From Lysinibacillus sp. 2017 (GTDB lineage Bacteria; Bacillota; Bacilli; Bacillales_A; Planococcaceae), in the NCBI RefSeq assembly GCF_003073375.1, contig NZ_CP029002.1, forward strand, positions 1,226,001 to 1,290,000: 64,000 bases of DNA, given 5' to 3'. Under the pieces are notes generated by a model. That model was not told where the DNA came from. It made no database searches and worked only from the letters and a program-made list of their open reading frames with translations. How positions within the stretch are numbered: position 1 is the first letter of the stretch; each line of letters opens with the position of its first letter. The position numbers were made by a program, and so were the translations under genes. Below are positions 34,401 through 42,830 of the stretch, piece after piece.

Positions 34401-35294
34401 ATGGGAAACCCACATCTAACTGATCCACGCAAGAAATTTCATACAGGAAAATTCCCGAATCAAGAGCAGAATACTCCAGCGCTACAGAATGAAATGAACC
34501 CTAAACCTGACTGCGGAGAAGAAATATATAAAGGAAACAATCGCCTGGAAGGGCGCAATGCCTTGATTACTGGTGGTGATTCTGGAATAGGCCGTGCCGC
34601 CGCCATTGCCTATGCGCGTGAAGGTGCAAATGTGGCCATACAATTCTTCCCTGGTGAAGAGGAGGATGCCAACGAAGTCAAAGTATTAATTGAAAAAGCA
34701 GGAAGAAGAGCATTACTGCTGCCATATGACTTGCGAGAAGATGGTTCTGCGACAGAGATTGTTACAAAAACAGTGGAAGCGTTTGGGGGATTGGACACGC
34801 TAGTATTGAATGCTGCGCAACAAATTGCACAGCCAACTCTAAGTGATTTAACAATCAAACAAGTGCATGATACCTTCAAAGTAAACATCATCAGCATGTT
34901 TGAGACCGTAAAAGCCGCCGAAAAGCATCTAGAACCAGGAAGTGCGATTATCACTACCACATCGGTTCAATCCTTCGATCCGTCGACATCATTAATGGAT
35001 TATGCAGCTACAAAAGGTGCGATAAGCAACTTTACGGTAACTCTTTCCTCGTACTTTGCTTCTAAAGGGGTGCGTGTCAATGGCGTTGCACCAGGACCAA
35101 TTTGGACACCATTGCAGTTGGATAATGGAAAATTGGAAGGACAAATTCCTAAGTTTGGACAAAATACTCCTCTTGGTCGTGCGGGACAGCCGGTAGAGCT
35201 TGCGCCAGTGTATGTTCTTCTGGCCTCCGATGAAGGAAGTTATATCACCGGTCAGATTTATGGGGTTACGGGTGGCGAGCCAATCAACTTGTAA
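34401..35294 (+). CDS. SDR-family oxidoreductase (general stress type)
   Basis: About 297 residues. An N-terminal extension of about 50 residues (HLTDPRKKFHTGKFPNQEQ...) precedes the Rossmann fold: ITGGDSGIGRAAAIAYAREGA (cofactor loop), LVLNAA (NAG-like), DYAATKGAI (YxxxK) and GVAPGPIWTP. This matches the YhdF/YhxC/YdaD group of Bacillus stress dehydrogenases. AGGAG lies nine bases before ATG 34401. A SigB-type promoter upstream suits that group. Substrate unknown. Confidence 0.92.
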   Translation: MGNPHLTDPRKKFHTGKFPNQEQNTPALQNEMNPKPDCGEEIYKGNNRLEGRNALITGGDSGIGRAAAIAYAREGANVAIQFFPGEEEDANEVKVLIEKAGRRALLLPYDLREDGSATEIVTKTVEAFGGLDTLVLNAAQQIAQPTLSDLTIKQVHDTFKVNIISMFETVKAAEKHLEPGSAIITTTSVQSFDPSTSLMDYAATKGAISNFTVTLSSYFASKGVRVNGVAPGPIWTPLQLDNGKLEGQIPKFGQNTPLGRAGQPVELAPVYVLLASDEGSYITGQIYGVTGGEPINL

Positions 35295-35344
35295 TCTAAA
35301 ATGTTAGTCTAAATAAAAACCCCGTAAAACTAATAAATATTGAT

Positions 35345-35388
35345 ATGCCTCCTACAGTTGGTGTTATGTATCCAATTGTAGGAGGCAT
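35345..35388 (+). terminator. strong hairpin after the SDR gene
   Basis: ATGCCTCCTACA and its exact complement, extended inward by GTTGG/CCAAT. The tail is only TTTAATT, so termination strength is uncertain. Confidence 0.65.
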
Positions 35389-35557
35389 TTAATTGTAGGT
35401 ACGTCTAAAAAAAATGCAGATAAAAGAGTGAAAAGGTGATCTGTACTACTCCTTTGTGGATTATCTGTCTAACGGTATTAAGTTTGAACTTTTCTCATAA
35501 AATAATTCCGAGTCGAATAAATTGAATACCAGTGGAAAAAAAGGGGATGTAAATAGC

Positions 35558-36319
35558 ATGGAAAATGATTATTTGAAGAGTGCTGTTTTTGAACATCAGT
35601 TTTGGCTTCAGGTATTAGGAGATCATTCACGATTTATCTATGATTCGCTATATCCTTCTCAAATAGAGGATATTTCTAAAGCTGCCTCCTTTATCAATCA
35701 CTTCGATCAACTTCTTTCTCAAGTAAGTTCACTTAACGAATCCAATGCGATTCTTTTCACTAATAATGTTGAAGAATCAGTAAAATATTTAAGGACCTTC
35801 AAACTATCACTTATTGAACGCCACTTAACAAGCGAAATGAAAATCCATTTAACACCTACTTTCATAAACCATATGGTGAACGAATTAGAAGAATACTTAC
35901 GTATATTAAACTATCTCAAACAGGGGAAAGTGCCACCAATATATCACGAATTACATCATCATCTAATCTGGTTGGTAGATGCCTCTGGTCATGCAGGTGC
36001 CATTAATGACCGATTGGATGGTGTAGAGAAAAGATTAAAGGAAAAAAGCAGTACTTTTACAAAACACTTTGAACAGTTCTATTTGAAAGCAGTAGAATTA
36101 ACTGGATATTTACGTACTAATGTGAAGAAATTTCCAGCGTTAAACAGATTTAACCATGAGGTTGAAGTAGAAATGGGCTTATTTAAAACTTTTTTAAATG
36201 AACTGGAAGAAATGGAGTTAAGTGCGGAAGTGTTAGGGATATTTTCTGCGTCTATGGCTGACCACATGGCTAGGGAGGAAAAGTACTATTTAATAAAATT
36301 AGCAGAGTCGGCTGAATGA
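35558..36319 (+). CDS. DUF2935-family protein (complete copy)
   Basis: About 253 residues, mostly helical. EHQFWLQVLGDHSRFIYDSL and the repeated second-half block EHFEQF...FNHEVEVEMGLFKTFLNEL, together with HELHHHLIWLVDASGHAGAI, show a His/Glu-rich pattern that resembles the diiron-type four-helix arrangement of DUF2935. Function is not established; the family is common in spore formers. ATG 35558 is chosen; AGGGG is 11 bases before it. A truncated duplicate is at 42070. Confidence 0.8.
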   Translation: MENDYLKSAVFEHQFWLQVLGDHSRFIYDSLYPSQIEDISKAASFINHFDQLLSQVSSLNESNAILFTNNVEESVKYLRTFKLSLIERHLTSEMKIHLTPTFINHMVNELEEYLRILNYLKQGKVPPIYHELHHHLIWLVDASGHAGAINDRLDGVEKRLKEKSSTFTKHFEQFYLKAVELTGYLRTNVKKFPALNRFNHEVEVEMGLFKTFLNELEEMELSAEVLGIFSASMADHMAREEKYYLIKLAESAE

Positions 36320-36445
36320 GGAGCAAATCAAGTATAGCGACAGTATTCGAACTCAAAATCCGTAATTGATTTCAACAGAAAATGATCACTAGCTAGGAAG
36401 ATTAATGTCGATAGTTTGTTTGTAAATCAAAAAATTATTCTATGT

Positions 36446-36480
36446 AACGAGCGCCTTCTCTGAGTGGCGCTCGTTTTTTT
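36446..36480 (+). terminator. rho-independent terminator
   Basis: AACGAGCGCC pairs with GGCGCTCGTT, followed by TTTTT. Confidence 0.92.
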
Positions 36481-36522
36481 CCATTGCGAAAAATTAAAGG
36501 ATAATATTCTCGGACTTTGAGC

Positions 36523-36630
36523 TTATTTAGAAATCCAGAAGTCCAAAAACCTAATAATAAATCTAATCACAATTAGACAAAAACATACTAGTAACAATGT
36601 AATAAGAATTTTTTTACCTCTACTCCTCAT
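36523..36630 (-). CDS. 35-residue single-helix membrane peptide
   Basis: MRSRGKKILITLLLVCFCLI continues as one membrane helix with basic residues at the start and ends FWISK. GGAG lies eight bases before the ATG. A basic N-terminus and single helix suit a small membrane regulator. Family unknown. Confidence 0.55.
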   Translation of the reverse strand: MRSRGKKILITLLLVCFCLIVIRFIIRFLDFWISK

Positions 36631-36817
36631 TTTCTTCGCTCCTTTTTGCAATATAATTTTTGGCAGGATGAAAGAGATATTTGAACACTAAGGATCTACT
36701 GTAATATAATTAATATTGTAATATACTATAATTATAAATAGGTTAACAATGTTAATTTATGTTTTATTCAAAGATCTCTAGAATGTTCAGTAAAAAAATG
36801 CTATAAGGAGTCCTAAA

Positions 36818-37777
36818 ATGAAAAAGAAAGTAAACTATTTAATCATACTTTTAACTGCCATCTTTATAGTTGGTTGTACCAACGTAGAAGATGCATCCAT
36901 TACATATGGAGAAACAGATTCACAAGAAGTAACCACAGTTAATACAAATAATAATGGAAAAGAAGAAACAATCACTACAGATGATAAACCAGTAGTAGAG
37001 GAAATACCAACACAATCAAATAATGACCTATTCTCAGGATACAAACTAATTGAAGTTGATGGTGGTGATTTGTCTGGATATCGCGAACCTAGCGTCGTCG
37101 TTGACATTGGTTTTGGGGACCGACATTACTATGCATTTACGAATGAATACGGGCAACTAGTACATGTCATTGCTGAAGAAATCGTTCTACAAGATGATCG
37201 TACCGAACCTGTAACATCGTCTGGAAGATACTACCGTGATGAGGCAAAAGTCCCTGGTGTCGAAAGAGCAGATTTAGATGAAGGGCATATTATTGCAGAT
37301 TCTCTTGGTGGGGTATCAAATGCTTATAATATTACGCCACAAGATAGTACGCTTAACCGACATGGTGATCAAGCATATATGGAAGATGCCCTTCGTAAAG
37401 CTGGAGGAGCTACTAATTTTGAAGCAACAATCACATATCCTAATACGGAAACGCAGATTCCTTCTCATTACAAGTACACTTACACTTTAAAAGGGAATAA
37501 AATTGTAGATGAATTTGATAACGGCAACCCTGATGAAATAAATAAATCTCTAGGATTAACTGAAAGTAAATCAACTAACTCAAATAAGTCAACAAGTTCT
37601 AATAAACCCAATGCTTCGAATGGTACTGAAGATATTTCTAGCGTGGATACAAACGGTAATGGACAGGTGACGATTAAAGAAGCAAAAGCAGCAGGTTACA
37701 GTATGCCAATAACGAGTGATCACTGGTTATACCCCTATATGCACGATGCTGATAAGGATGGTACGGTAGGTGAGTAA
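36818..37777 (+). CDS. lipoprotein with DNA/RNA non-specific endonuclease-like domain and Excalibur-like tail
   Basis: 319 residues. Signal peptide with lipobox IVGC; a low-complexity linker; then a nuclease-like domain containing ERADLDEGHIIADSLGGVSNAYNITPQDSTLNRHGDQ, which resembles the DRGH active site and the downstream Asn of the Endonuclease_NS family. A second Ser/Asn linker leads to a calcium-binding-like end, DTNGNGQVTIKEAKAAGY and DADKDGTVGE. The catalytic Arg of DRGH is replaced by Glu. Likely a cell-surface nuclease for DNA scavenging or defence; activity is inferred. Confidence 0.78.
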   Translation: MKKKVNYLIILLTAIFIVGCTNVEDASITYGETDSQEVTTVNTNNNGKEETITTDDKPVVEEIPTQSNNDLFSGYKLIEVDGGDLSGYREPSVVVDIGFGDRHYYAFTNEYGQLVHVIAEEIVLQDDRTEPVTSSGRYYRDEAKVPGVERADLDEGHIIADSLGGVSNAYNITPQDSTLNRHGDQAYMEDALRKAGGATNFEATITYPNTETQIPSHYKYTYTLKGNKIVDEFDNGNPDEINKSLGLTESKSTNSNKSTSSNKPNASNGTEDISSVDTNGNGQVTIKEAKAAGYSMPITSDHWLYPYMHDADKDGTVGE

Positions 37778-37791
37778 GCCCTAGAAGAAAA

Positions 37792-37825
37792 TAGGCTCGA
37801 TTCCACGTAAATAGGAACCGAGCCT
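37792..37825 (+). terminator. hairpin after the nuclease lipoprotein gene
   Basis: TAGGCTCG and TTCC pair with GGAA and CGAGCCTA; the tail is not T-rich. Confidence 0.55.
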
Positions 37826-37990
37826 AATTAATTAAACCCACCAGCATCCATGTGTTTATACACGCCACACATTGAAAGGATTTCGCATGGTTGGAGTTAG
37901 TGTAAGTAAATAAAAAATAGCTGTGTTGAAAATCCTTCTATGAATCTCAGCTTGTATGCTTTTATAAATAATACTATTAAATGGCTAGTC

Positions 37991-38410
37991 TTATTTATTC
38001 AATTCCTTATATAAAACATACTTTAATGCAGAAATTTCATCTTCAGATAGTTTATCTTCAATTTCGGATATTATTTTATCCTTATTAATTGAACCGTTTT
38101 GCGCTTGTTCCTGAATATCAAGTAAACGATTAACGCCCACTTTTTTTATTAACACACGTGTCGCTTCTTCCTTAGTTTGGAAGGGAAGAGTATGCGGATT
38201 TGTAGTTGCTGCCTCGCTAACAATTTCTTGAACCTTCGAATCGTTCTCGATATAGGATTTTACTTCTTTTAGATTTTCGTCATCTAAAGTAGCTTCAATT
38301 TTTTCACTTATTTTTTCGGAAGCGATATTTGTACCAAAATGCCATACAGCATAGCCGGCTGCTCCGAGTAAAACAACAATAAATACGGTAATTGTTAAAA
38401 ACTTTTTCAT
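37991..38410 (-). CDS. membrane-anchored protein of unknown function
   Basis: About 139 residues: one N-terminal helix (MKKFLTITVFIVVLLGAAGYAVW) then a charged, helical extracellular part (KEVKSYIENDSKVQEIVSEAA, and near the end IEDKLSEDEISALKYVLYKELNK). The ATG at 38408-38410 follows GGAGTG; the frame continues upstream without a site. The pattern is common among hypothetical Bacillales proteins. No function proposed. Confidence 0.7.
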   Translation of the reverse strand: MKKFLTITVFIVVLLGAAGYAVWHFGTNIASEKISEKIEATLDDENLKEVKSYIENDSKVQEIVSEAATTNPHTLPFQTKEEATRVLIKKVGVNRLLDIQEQAQNGSINKDKIISEIEDKLSEDEISALKYVLYKELNK

Positions 38411-38704
38411 CAACTCACTCCTGACCATTTGAATATAGCACAACTTCTCAAAAACCACGAAGAAAAGATGTTTTCTATATATAGATAGCATAATTATCTA
38501 GCCAATGATGCGTTTTAAAATTTTAATCGGTTTGGCATAGTATCATAATGTACGGTTTTATAGGGTACTTAGGGACTAGGTTTCTAGCAAATTATATTAG
38601 CATCCAGAACCTGATAGGGTGATTTATATTTTGTATAAAAAGGGGAAAATATACTTTTTTTCTAAAATTTTTGTGCCATAATGATGGAAACAGGAGGAGT
38701 TTGT

Positions 38705-38884
38705 ATGAAGAAAATGTTAGTATCGATTCTTACATATTTATGTACAATAATTTTCTTGACGCTTACAATGTTTGATGGAGAAGAAAACATAGTGCCGAAA
38801 GTCTATATGGCGGCTTTAACAGGTCTTATTTATATTGTCTTTACAATTTGGATGGGTAAAGCTAGTGCAGCAAACAAAGTTTGA
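38705..38884 (+). CDS. small two-helix membrane protein
   Basis: About 59 residues with two hydrophobic stretches. AGGAGG lies upstream of ATG 38705. Its 3' end overlaps the next gene by 20 bases, indicating translational coupling. Family not recognised. Confidence 0.65.
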   Translation: MKKMLVSILTYLCTIIFLTLTMFDGEENIVPKVYMAALTGLIYIVFTIWMGKASAANKV

Positions 38885-39419
38885 AGCCTTACATAAATGG
38901 CTATTTGTCTTGATCACATGGTATGCATTATTAACGATTGGTGATATTATATTTTTTCTAGAAACACCGAAAGTGTTGATTATGCTAGGAATGCTACTTT
39001 GTCTACTAATATGCCTTTATGTTTATCTCACAAATAGGATGGTAGTAGATGCATTAACAGCGGCTGTATTATTAGTGACGCTATACATTGCGATGCGATT
39101 TGACCATACTATTATTCCAGGAGGGGTAATTGGTGGCATCGTTATTTCAATGCCATTTTTAATACTTGCGGCAAAGAAATCCCTACGTGTAACACAAATT
39201 GTAGGACGTCTTGTATTTTTCATAATGGCTTTTACCATTTTATTTCTTGCACCTGCAACGCCTATCATCGCAGAGGGAGGCTATTTGTTGTATTTAATAA
39301 TCATTATCTTCATTGTGGCATTTGTATTTAGACGCAAAATCGAACTGCTATTGCCACAGCAAGCTATGCCTTTATTATTAGTAGTTACTTTTGTTATGTA
39401 TATTGTAAAGCTTTTTTAA
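38865..39419 (+). CDS. polytopic membrane protein of unknown function
   Basis: About 184 residues with five or six helices covering most of the length and a basic loop RRKIELL. The frame opens at 38835, inside the preceding gene; GTG 38865 (MQQTKFEALHKWLFV) is the most likely start, but its ribosome site is weak. Coupled to the small protein before it, and the pair is followed by a strong terminator. Not recognised. Confidence 0.6.
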   Translation: MQQTKFEALHKWLFVLITWYALLTIGDIIFFLETPKVLIMLGMLLCLLICLYVYLTNRMVVDALTAAVLLVTLYIAMRFDHTIIPGGVIGGIVISMPFLILAAKKSLRVTQIVGRLVFFIMAFTILFLAPATPIIAEGGYLLYLIIIIFIVAFVFRRKIELLLPQQAMPLLLVVTFVMYIVKLF

Positions 39420-39432
39420 TATCGTATAAAAA

Positions 39433-39480
39433 TTTGGGTTGACTAGAAAGTAAAAACTTTCTTGTCAGCCCAATTTTATT
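39433..39480 (+). terminator. rho-independent terminator
   Basis: TTGGGTTGAC and AGAAAGT pair with ACTTTCT and GTCAGCCCAA, followed by TTTTATT. Confidence 0.88.
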
Positions 39481-39624
39481 AATTAATGATATACCTGGTC
39501 GTCGCCCCCACCTTGGTGTGAAAACAATCCAAATGATTAACTATAATTTGCAACTTCTGAAAATTAATTCCTAATGGTATAATAATATAGTTATTAAAAT
39601 TTGAACAGTAACGAGGCGAAAAAT

Positions 39625-41895
39625 TTGTTTAATTGGAAAAGGATTGTGTCAAGTTTTTTAGTTGTGATTTTATTTTTAGGGAATGGGCTTTTTATCAAAC
39701 AGCTCCCTGCACATGCAGAAGAAAATGAGGTGAATATAACACTTCTAGCTACTTCTGATATTCATGGTCGATTTATGCCATGGGATTATGCGATAGATGG
39801 ACCGAATGTAACTGGGAGCCTAACGCAATTATATACAATTATCAAGCAGGTGCGTGCGGAGAGTCCAAATACTATTTTATTGGATAATGGAGACTTGATA
39901 CAGGACAATTCTGCAGAGCTATTCAACGATCAACCACTATCTCCTATGACTCAAGCGATTAATGAGATGGGCTATGAGGCATGGACTTTTGGTAATCATG
40001 AATTTAACTTTGGTTTAGATGTTTTGGACAAGGTTTCTAGTCAATTCAAAGGACCTCGACTAGCAGGTAACGTATACAAGGAAAATGGGGAACGTTTTTT
40101 ACCTGCCTATACCATTATCGAACGTGATGGAGTAAAGGTTGGAGTAATAGGAATGGTTACGCCATTAATCACACAATATGAAAAAGGTACGGATCATCTT
40201 AAGGGTCTAGTAGTCAAGGATCCTGTAGAAGAAACGAAAAAAGCGGTGAAAGAGCTAGAAGGTAAAGTAGATGTAATGATTGGTCTTTTACATATGGGTC
40301 TTGAAAATGAAAATGGTAATCCTGGAACAGGTGTAATGGACATTGCCAACGAAGTACCTGAGCTTGCAGCAATCTTTGCAGGACATAATCATGTGTTGAT
40401 AAATAAGGAAGATGTAAATGGAGTTCTAGTTACCGAGCCAGCAAAATACGGTACACATATTTCACGAATTGATCTTACCTTCTCTAAAGAAGGAGATAAG
40501 TTAACGCTGAAGGGCAAGGACGCTTCTACCATCCCCGTGAAAGCGGAAGATGGAACTATGGTAAAATCTGATGAAGAACTGGAAAAAATATTACAGCCTT
40601 ATCATGAATTTGCCCGTGCAGATGCTAATGTGGTGGTCGCTCAATTAAAAGGGACAAACCTTGTACAAGCAAATGAAATAGAAGGTATCCCAGCAGTACA
40701 AGTCCAAGAAACACCTCTGTCTGACTTTTTCCATGAAGTGATGCTTCATTATAGTAAGGCAGATGTGGTAGCGCACCAGATTGACAATGACAAAGCCTCT
40801 TTAAATATTGGACCTATAAAGAAAAAAGACATTGCTTACAACTACCAGTTTGCTGGAGGGGAAGTTTCTGTCTATGAAGTAACAGGAAAAGATTTAAAAG
40901 ATTATATGGAATGGGCAGTTGGCTATTTTAATAGTACGCGTGATGGAGACGTGACAGTAAGCTTTGATAAAACTCGTCGTGCATCCAAATACAGTACAAA
41001 TGACTTCTTCGGAAATGTGAAATACGATATCGACTTATCCGAGGCACCAGGAAAACGTATTAAAAACCTTACAAAGCTAGACGGAACTCCGATTAAAGCA
41101 GAGGATCATTTAACGCTAGGGATGAATGCATATAGAATGGACTTCCTTCTATCTAAAGGACAAGCGTTAGAAGGGCGTAAATTCAATATGATCTGGTCCT
41201 CGAAAGATGAAAGTGCCTATGGCGAAACGGGTGGTACCATTCGCAATCTTGCCATTAGATACTTAAAGGACGAAAAGAAGGGCGAATATAAACCAACGAT
41301 TCAAAGCAACTGGAAAATTGTCGGAGTAGATACAAAATCTCCAGCACGTAAAGCAGTTGTAGAACTAGTCAATAAAGGTATTCTAGCAGTACCTACTACA
41401 GAAGATGGAAAGTACACTAATATCGCATCTATCAATGTAAAAGATGCTATTACAAAACAAGAAATCAACGCATTATCAACAAAAGCGAATGTCGATCCTG
41501 CTCAATTTGTAAAAGTTAAAACAACAGGTGAATTTTATTTAGCTTTGGTTGAAGCATTAAATAAACCAGCAGTACCAAACAATGAAGAAAAGCCGGCTAC
41601 ACCAGCAGTGCCAACTGATAAACCAGCGAAGCCAGAAGTTTCAAAGGATAAGCCTGCTAAGCCAGCAACACCGAACAAGACCGACAAACCAGTTAAACCA
41701 GCAGCATTAAAAGGAAAAGTAAAAGCTTATCAATTGAACGTTCGCTCAAAAGCTGCCAACAGTGGGAAAGTGTTAGGCGCTATTTCTAAAAACAAAGAAA
41801 TCGAAATTCTTGGCAAAGAAAAAGGCTGGTATGTCATTTCCTACAAAGGGAAAAAAGGTTATGTGTACAGTCGTTACATTAACTTACTAAAATAA
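39625..41895 (+). CDS. secreted 5'-nucleotidase / 2',3'-cyclic phosphodiesterase with SH3b domain
   Basis: About 756 residues. A signal peptide ends near LPAHA. Metallophosphatase motifs follow: ATSDIHGRF, DNGDLIQDN, FGNHEFNFG, LHMG and FAGHNHV. The 5'-nucleotidase C-terminal domain spans about 340-545 (NIGPIKKKDIAYNYQF, GGTIRNLAI). Then a domain of about 100 residues, a Pro/Lys-rich linker of PAKPE-like repeats and a bacterial SH3 domain (YQLNVRSKAANSGKVLG...GYVYSRYI) that binds cell wall. TTG 39625 after GAGG is preferred over TTG 39601. It likely releases phosphate and nucleosides outside the cell. Confidence 0.92.
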   Translation: MFNWKRIVSSFLVVILFLGNGLFIKQLPAHAEENEVNITLLATSDIHGRFMPWDYAIDGPNVTGSLTQLYTIIKQVRAESPNTILLDNGDLIQDNSAELFNDQPLSPMTQAINEMGYEAWTFGNHEFNFGLDVLDKVSSQFKGPRLAGNVYKENGERFLPAYTIIERDGVKVGVIGMVTPLITQYEKGTDHLKGLVVKDPVEETKKAVKELEGKVDVMIGLLHMGLENENGNPGTGVMDIANEVPELAAIFAGHNHVLINKEDVNGVLVTEPAKYGTHISRIDLTFSKEGDKLTLKGKDASTIPVKAEDGTMVKSDEELEKILQPYHEFARADANVVVAQLKGTNLVQANEIEGIPAVQVQETPLSDFFHEVMLHYSKADVVAHQIDNDKASLNIGPIKKKDIAYNYQFAGGEVSVYEVTGKDLKDYMEWAVGYFNSTRDGDVTVSFDKTRRASKYSTNDFFGNVKYDIDLSEAPGKRIKNLTKLDGTPIKAEDHLTLGMNAYRMDFLLSKGQALEGRKFNMIWSSKDESAYGETGGTIRNLAIRYLKDEKKGEYKPTIQSNWKIVGVDTKSPARKAVVELVNKGILAVPTTEDGKYTNIASINVKDAITKQEINALSTKANVDPAQFVKVKTTGEFYLALVEALNKPAVPNNEEKPATPAVPTDKPAKPEVSKDKPAKPATPNKTDKPVKPAALKGKVKAYQLNVRSKAANSGKVLGAISKNKEIEILGKEKGWYVISYKGKKGYVYSRYINLLK

Positions 41896-41924
41896 TGTTT
41901 AAATTCTAAAACTGTCAATGAAAG

Positions 41925-41965
41925 AGGGGCTTGTCCAGAAGTATTCTGGACAAGCCCCTTCTTTT
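41925..41965 (+). terminator. rho-independent terminator
   Basis: AGGGGCTTGTCCAGA pairs perfectly with TCTGGACAAGCCCCT, followed by TCTTTT. Confidence 0.93.
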
Positions 41966-42069
41966 GAGTGTACAAGAGAGGAAACAGTTGGTCTGTATGT
42001 CGCTTTTTTGCTGATCTGTTATACATGTGAATTTTCCTCATAAAACTAACACCTACTTTTCTGAATCAT

Positions 42070-42519
42070 ATGGTGAACGAATTAGAAGAATACTTACTGA
42101 TATTAAATTACCTCAAACAAGGGGAAGTGCCACCAATCTTTCACGAATTACATCATCATCTCATCTGGTTGGTCGATGCATCGGGTCACGCAGGTGCCAT
42201 TAATGACCGATTGGATGGTGTCGAAAAAAGATTAAAGGAAAAAAGCAGTGCGTTCACGAAACACTTTGAACAGTTTCATTTAAAAGCAGTCGAATTAACG
42301 GGCTATTTACGTACGAATATCCAGAAATTCCCGGCGTTAAATCGATTTAACCATGAGGTGGAAGTGGAAATGGGCTTATTTAAAACCTTTTTAAATGAGC
42401 TTGAAGAATTGGAGTTGAGCGCGGAAGTGTTAGGAATCTTTTCTGCGTCTATGGCTGACCATATGGCGAGGGAGGAACAGTATTATTTAATGAAAGTAGC
42501 ACAGTCGGCTAGCGATTAG
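42070..42519 (+). pseudogene. DUF2935 duplicate, N-terminally truncated
   Basis: 149 codons that are about 90% identical to residues 105-253 of the intact DUF2935 protein at 35558-36319. Similarity begins at the sequence ACACCTACTTT just before the frame and there is no ribosome site before ATG 42070. The DNA upstream resembles the leader of the intact gene up to CTCATAAAA, so an internal deletion removed the first ~100 codons. It may be untranslated. Confidence 0.85.
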
Positions 42520-42533
42520 TAGAAGCATATAAA

Positions 42534-42571
42534 AAAGGCGCTATTCCAATAAAAGGGAATAGCGCCTTTAA
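42534..42571 (+). terminator. rho-independent terminator
   Basis: AAAGGCGCTATTCC pairs with GGAATAGCGCCTTT around an AT loop. Confidence 0.85.
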
Positions 42572-42830
42572 AATTAAAAACACTAGCAGCAAAGTGTTAC
42601 CTTCATGGTATTTCCTGCATCATCTGTTTTATCTAGATGACGAATTAAAAAACATAAGCATGTAAATGTCTATAAAAATCGAAAATTTGGTTAATGCTTC
42701 AATTCATAAAGGCTTAAAATATTATAAACTTAAATAAACAATCTATGTTTTAGTGATGAGCTTTAAAAATATTCCACGAAATGAAACCTTTACACTAAAA
42801 CCGTACTCTAAGTTAGTAGGAGGGAATGCA

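Noticed and set aside
42782-42807. Possible ECF promoter TGAAAC...CGTACT before the sigma-YcdB fusion gene
   Set aside because: The spacer is 14 bases, two short of the usual 16, so I did not annotate it.
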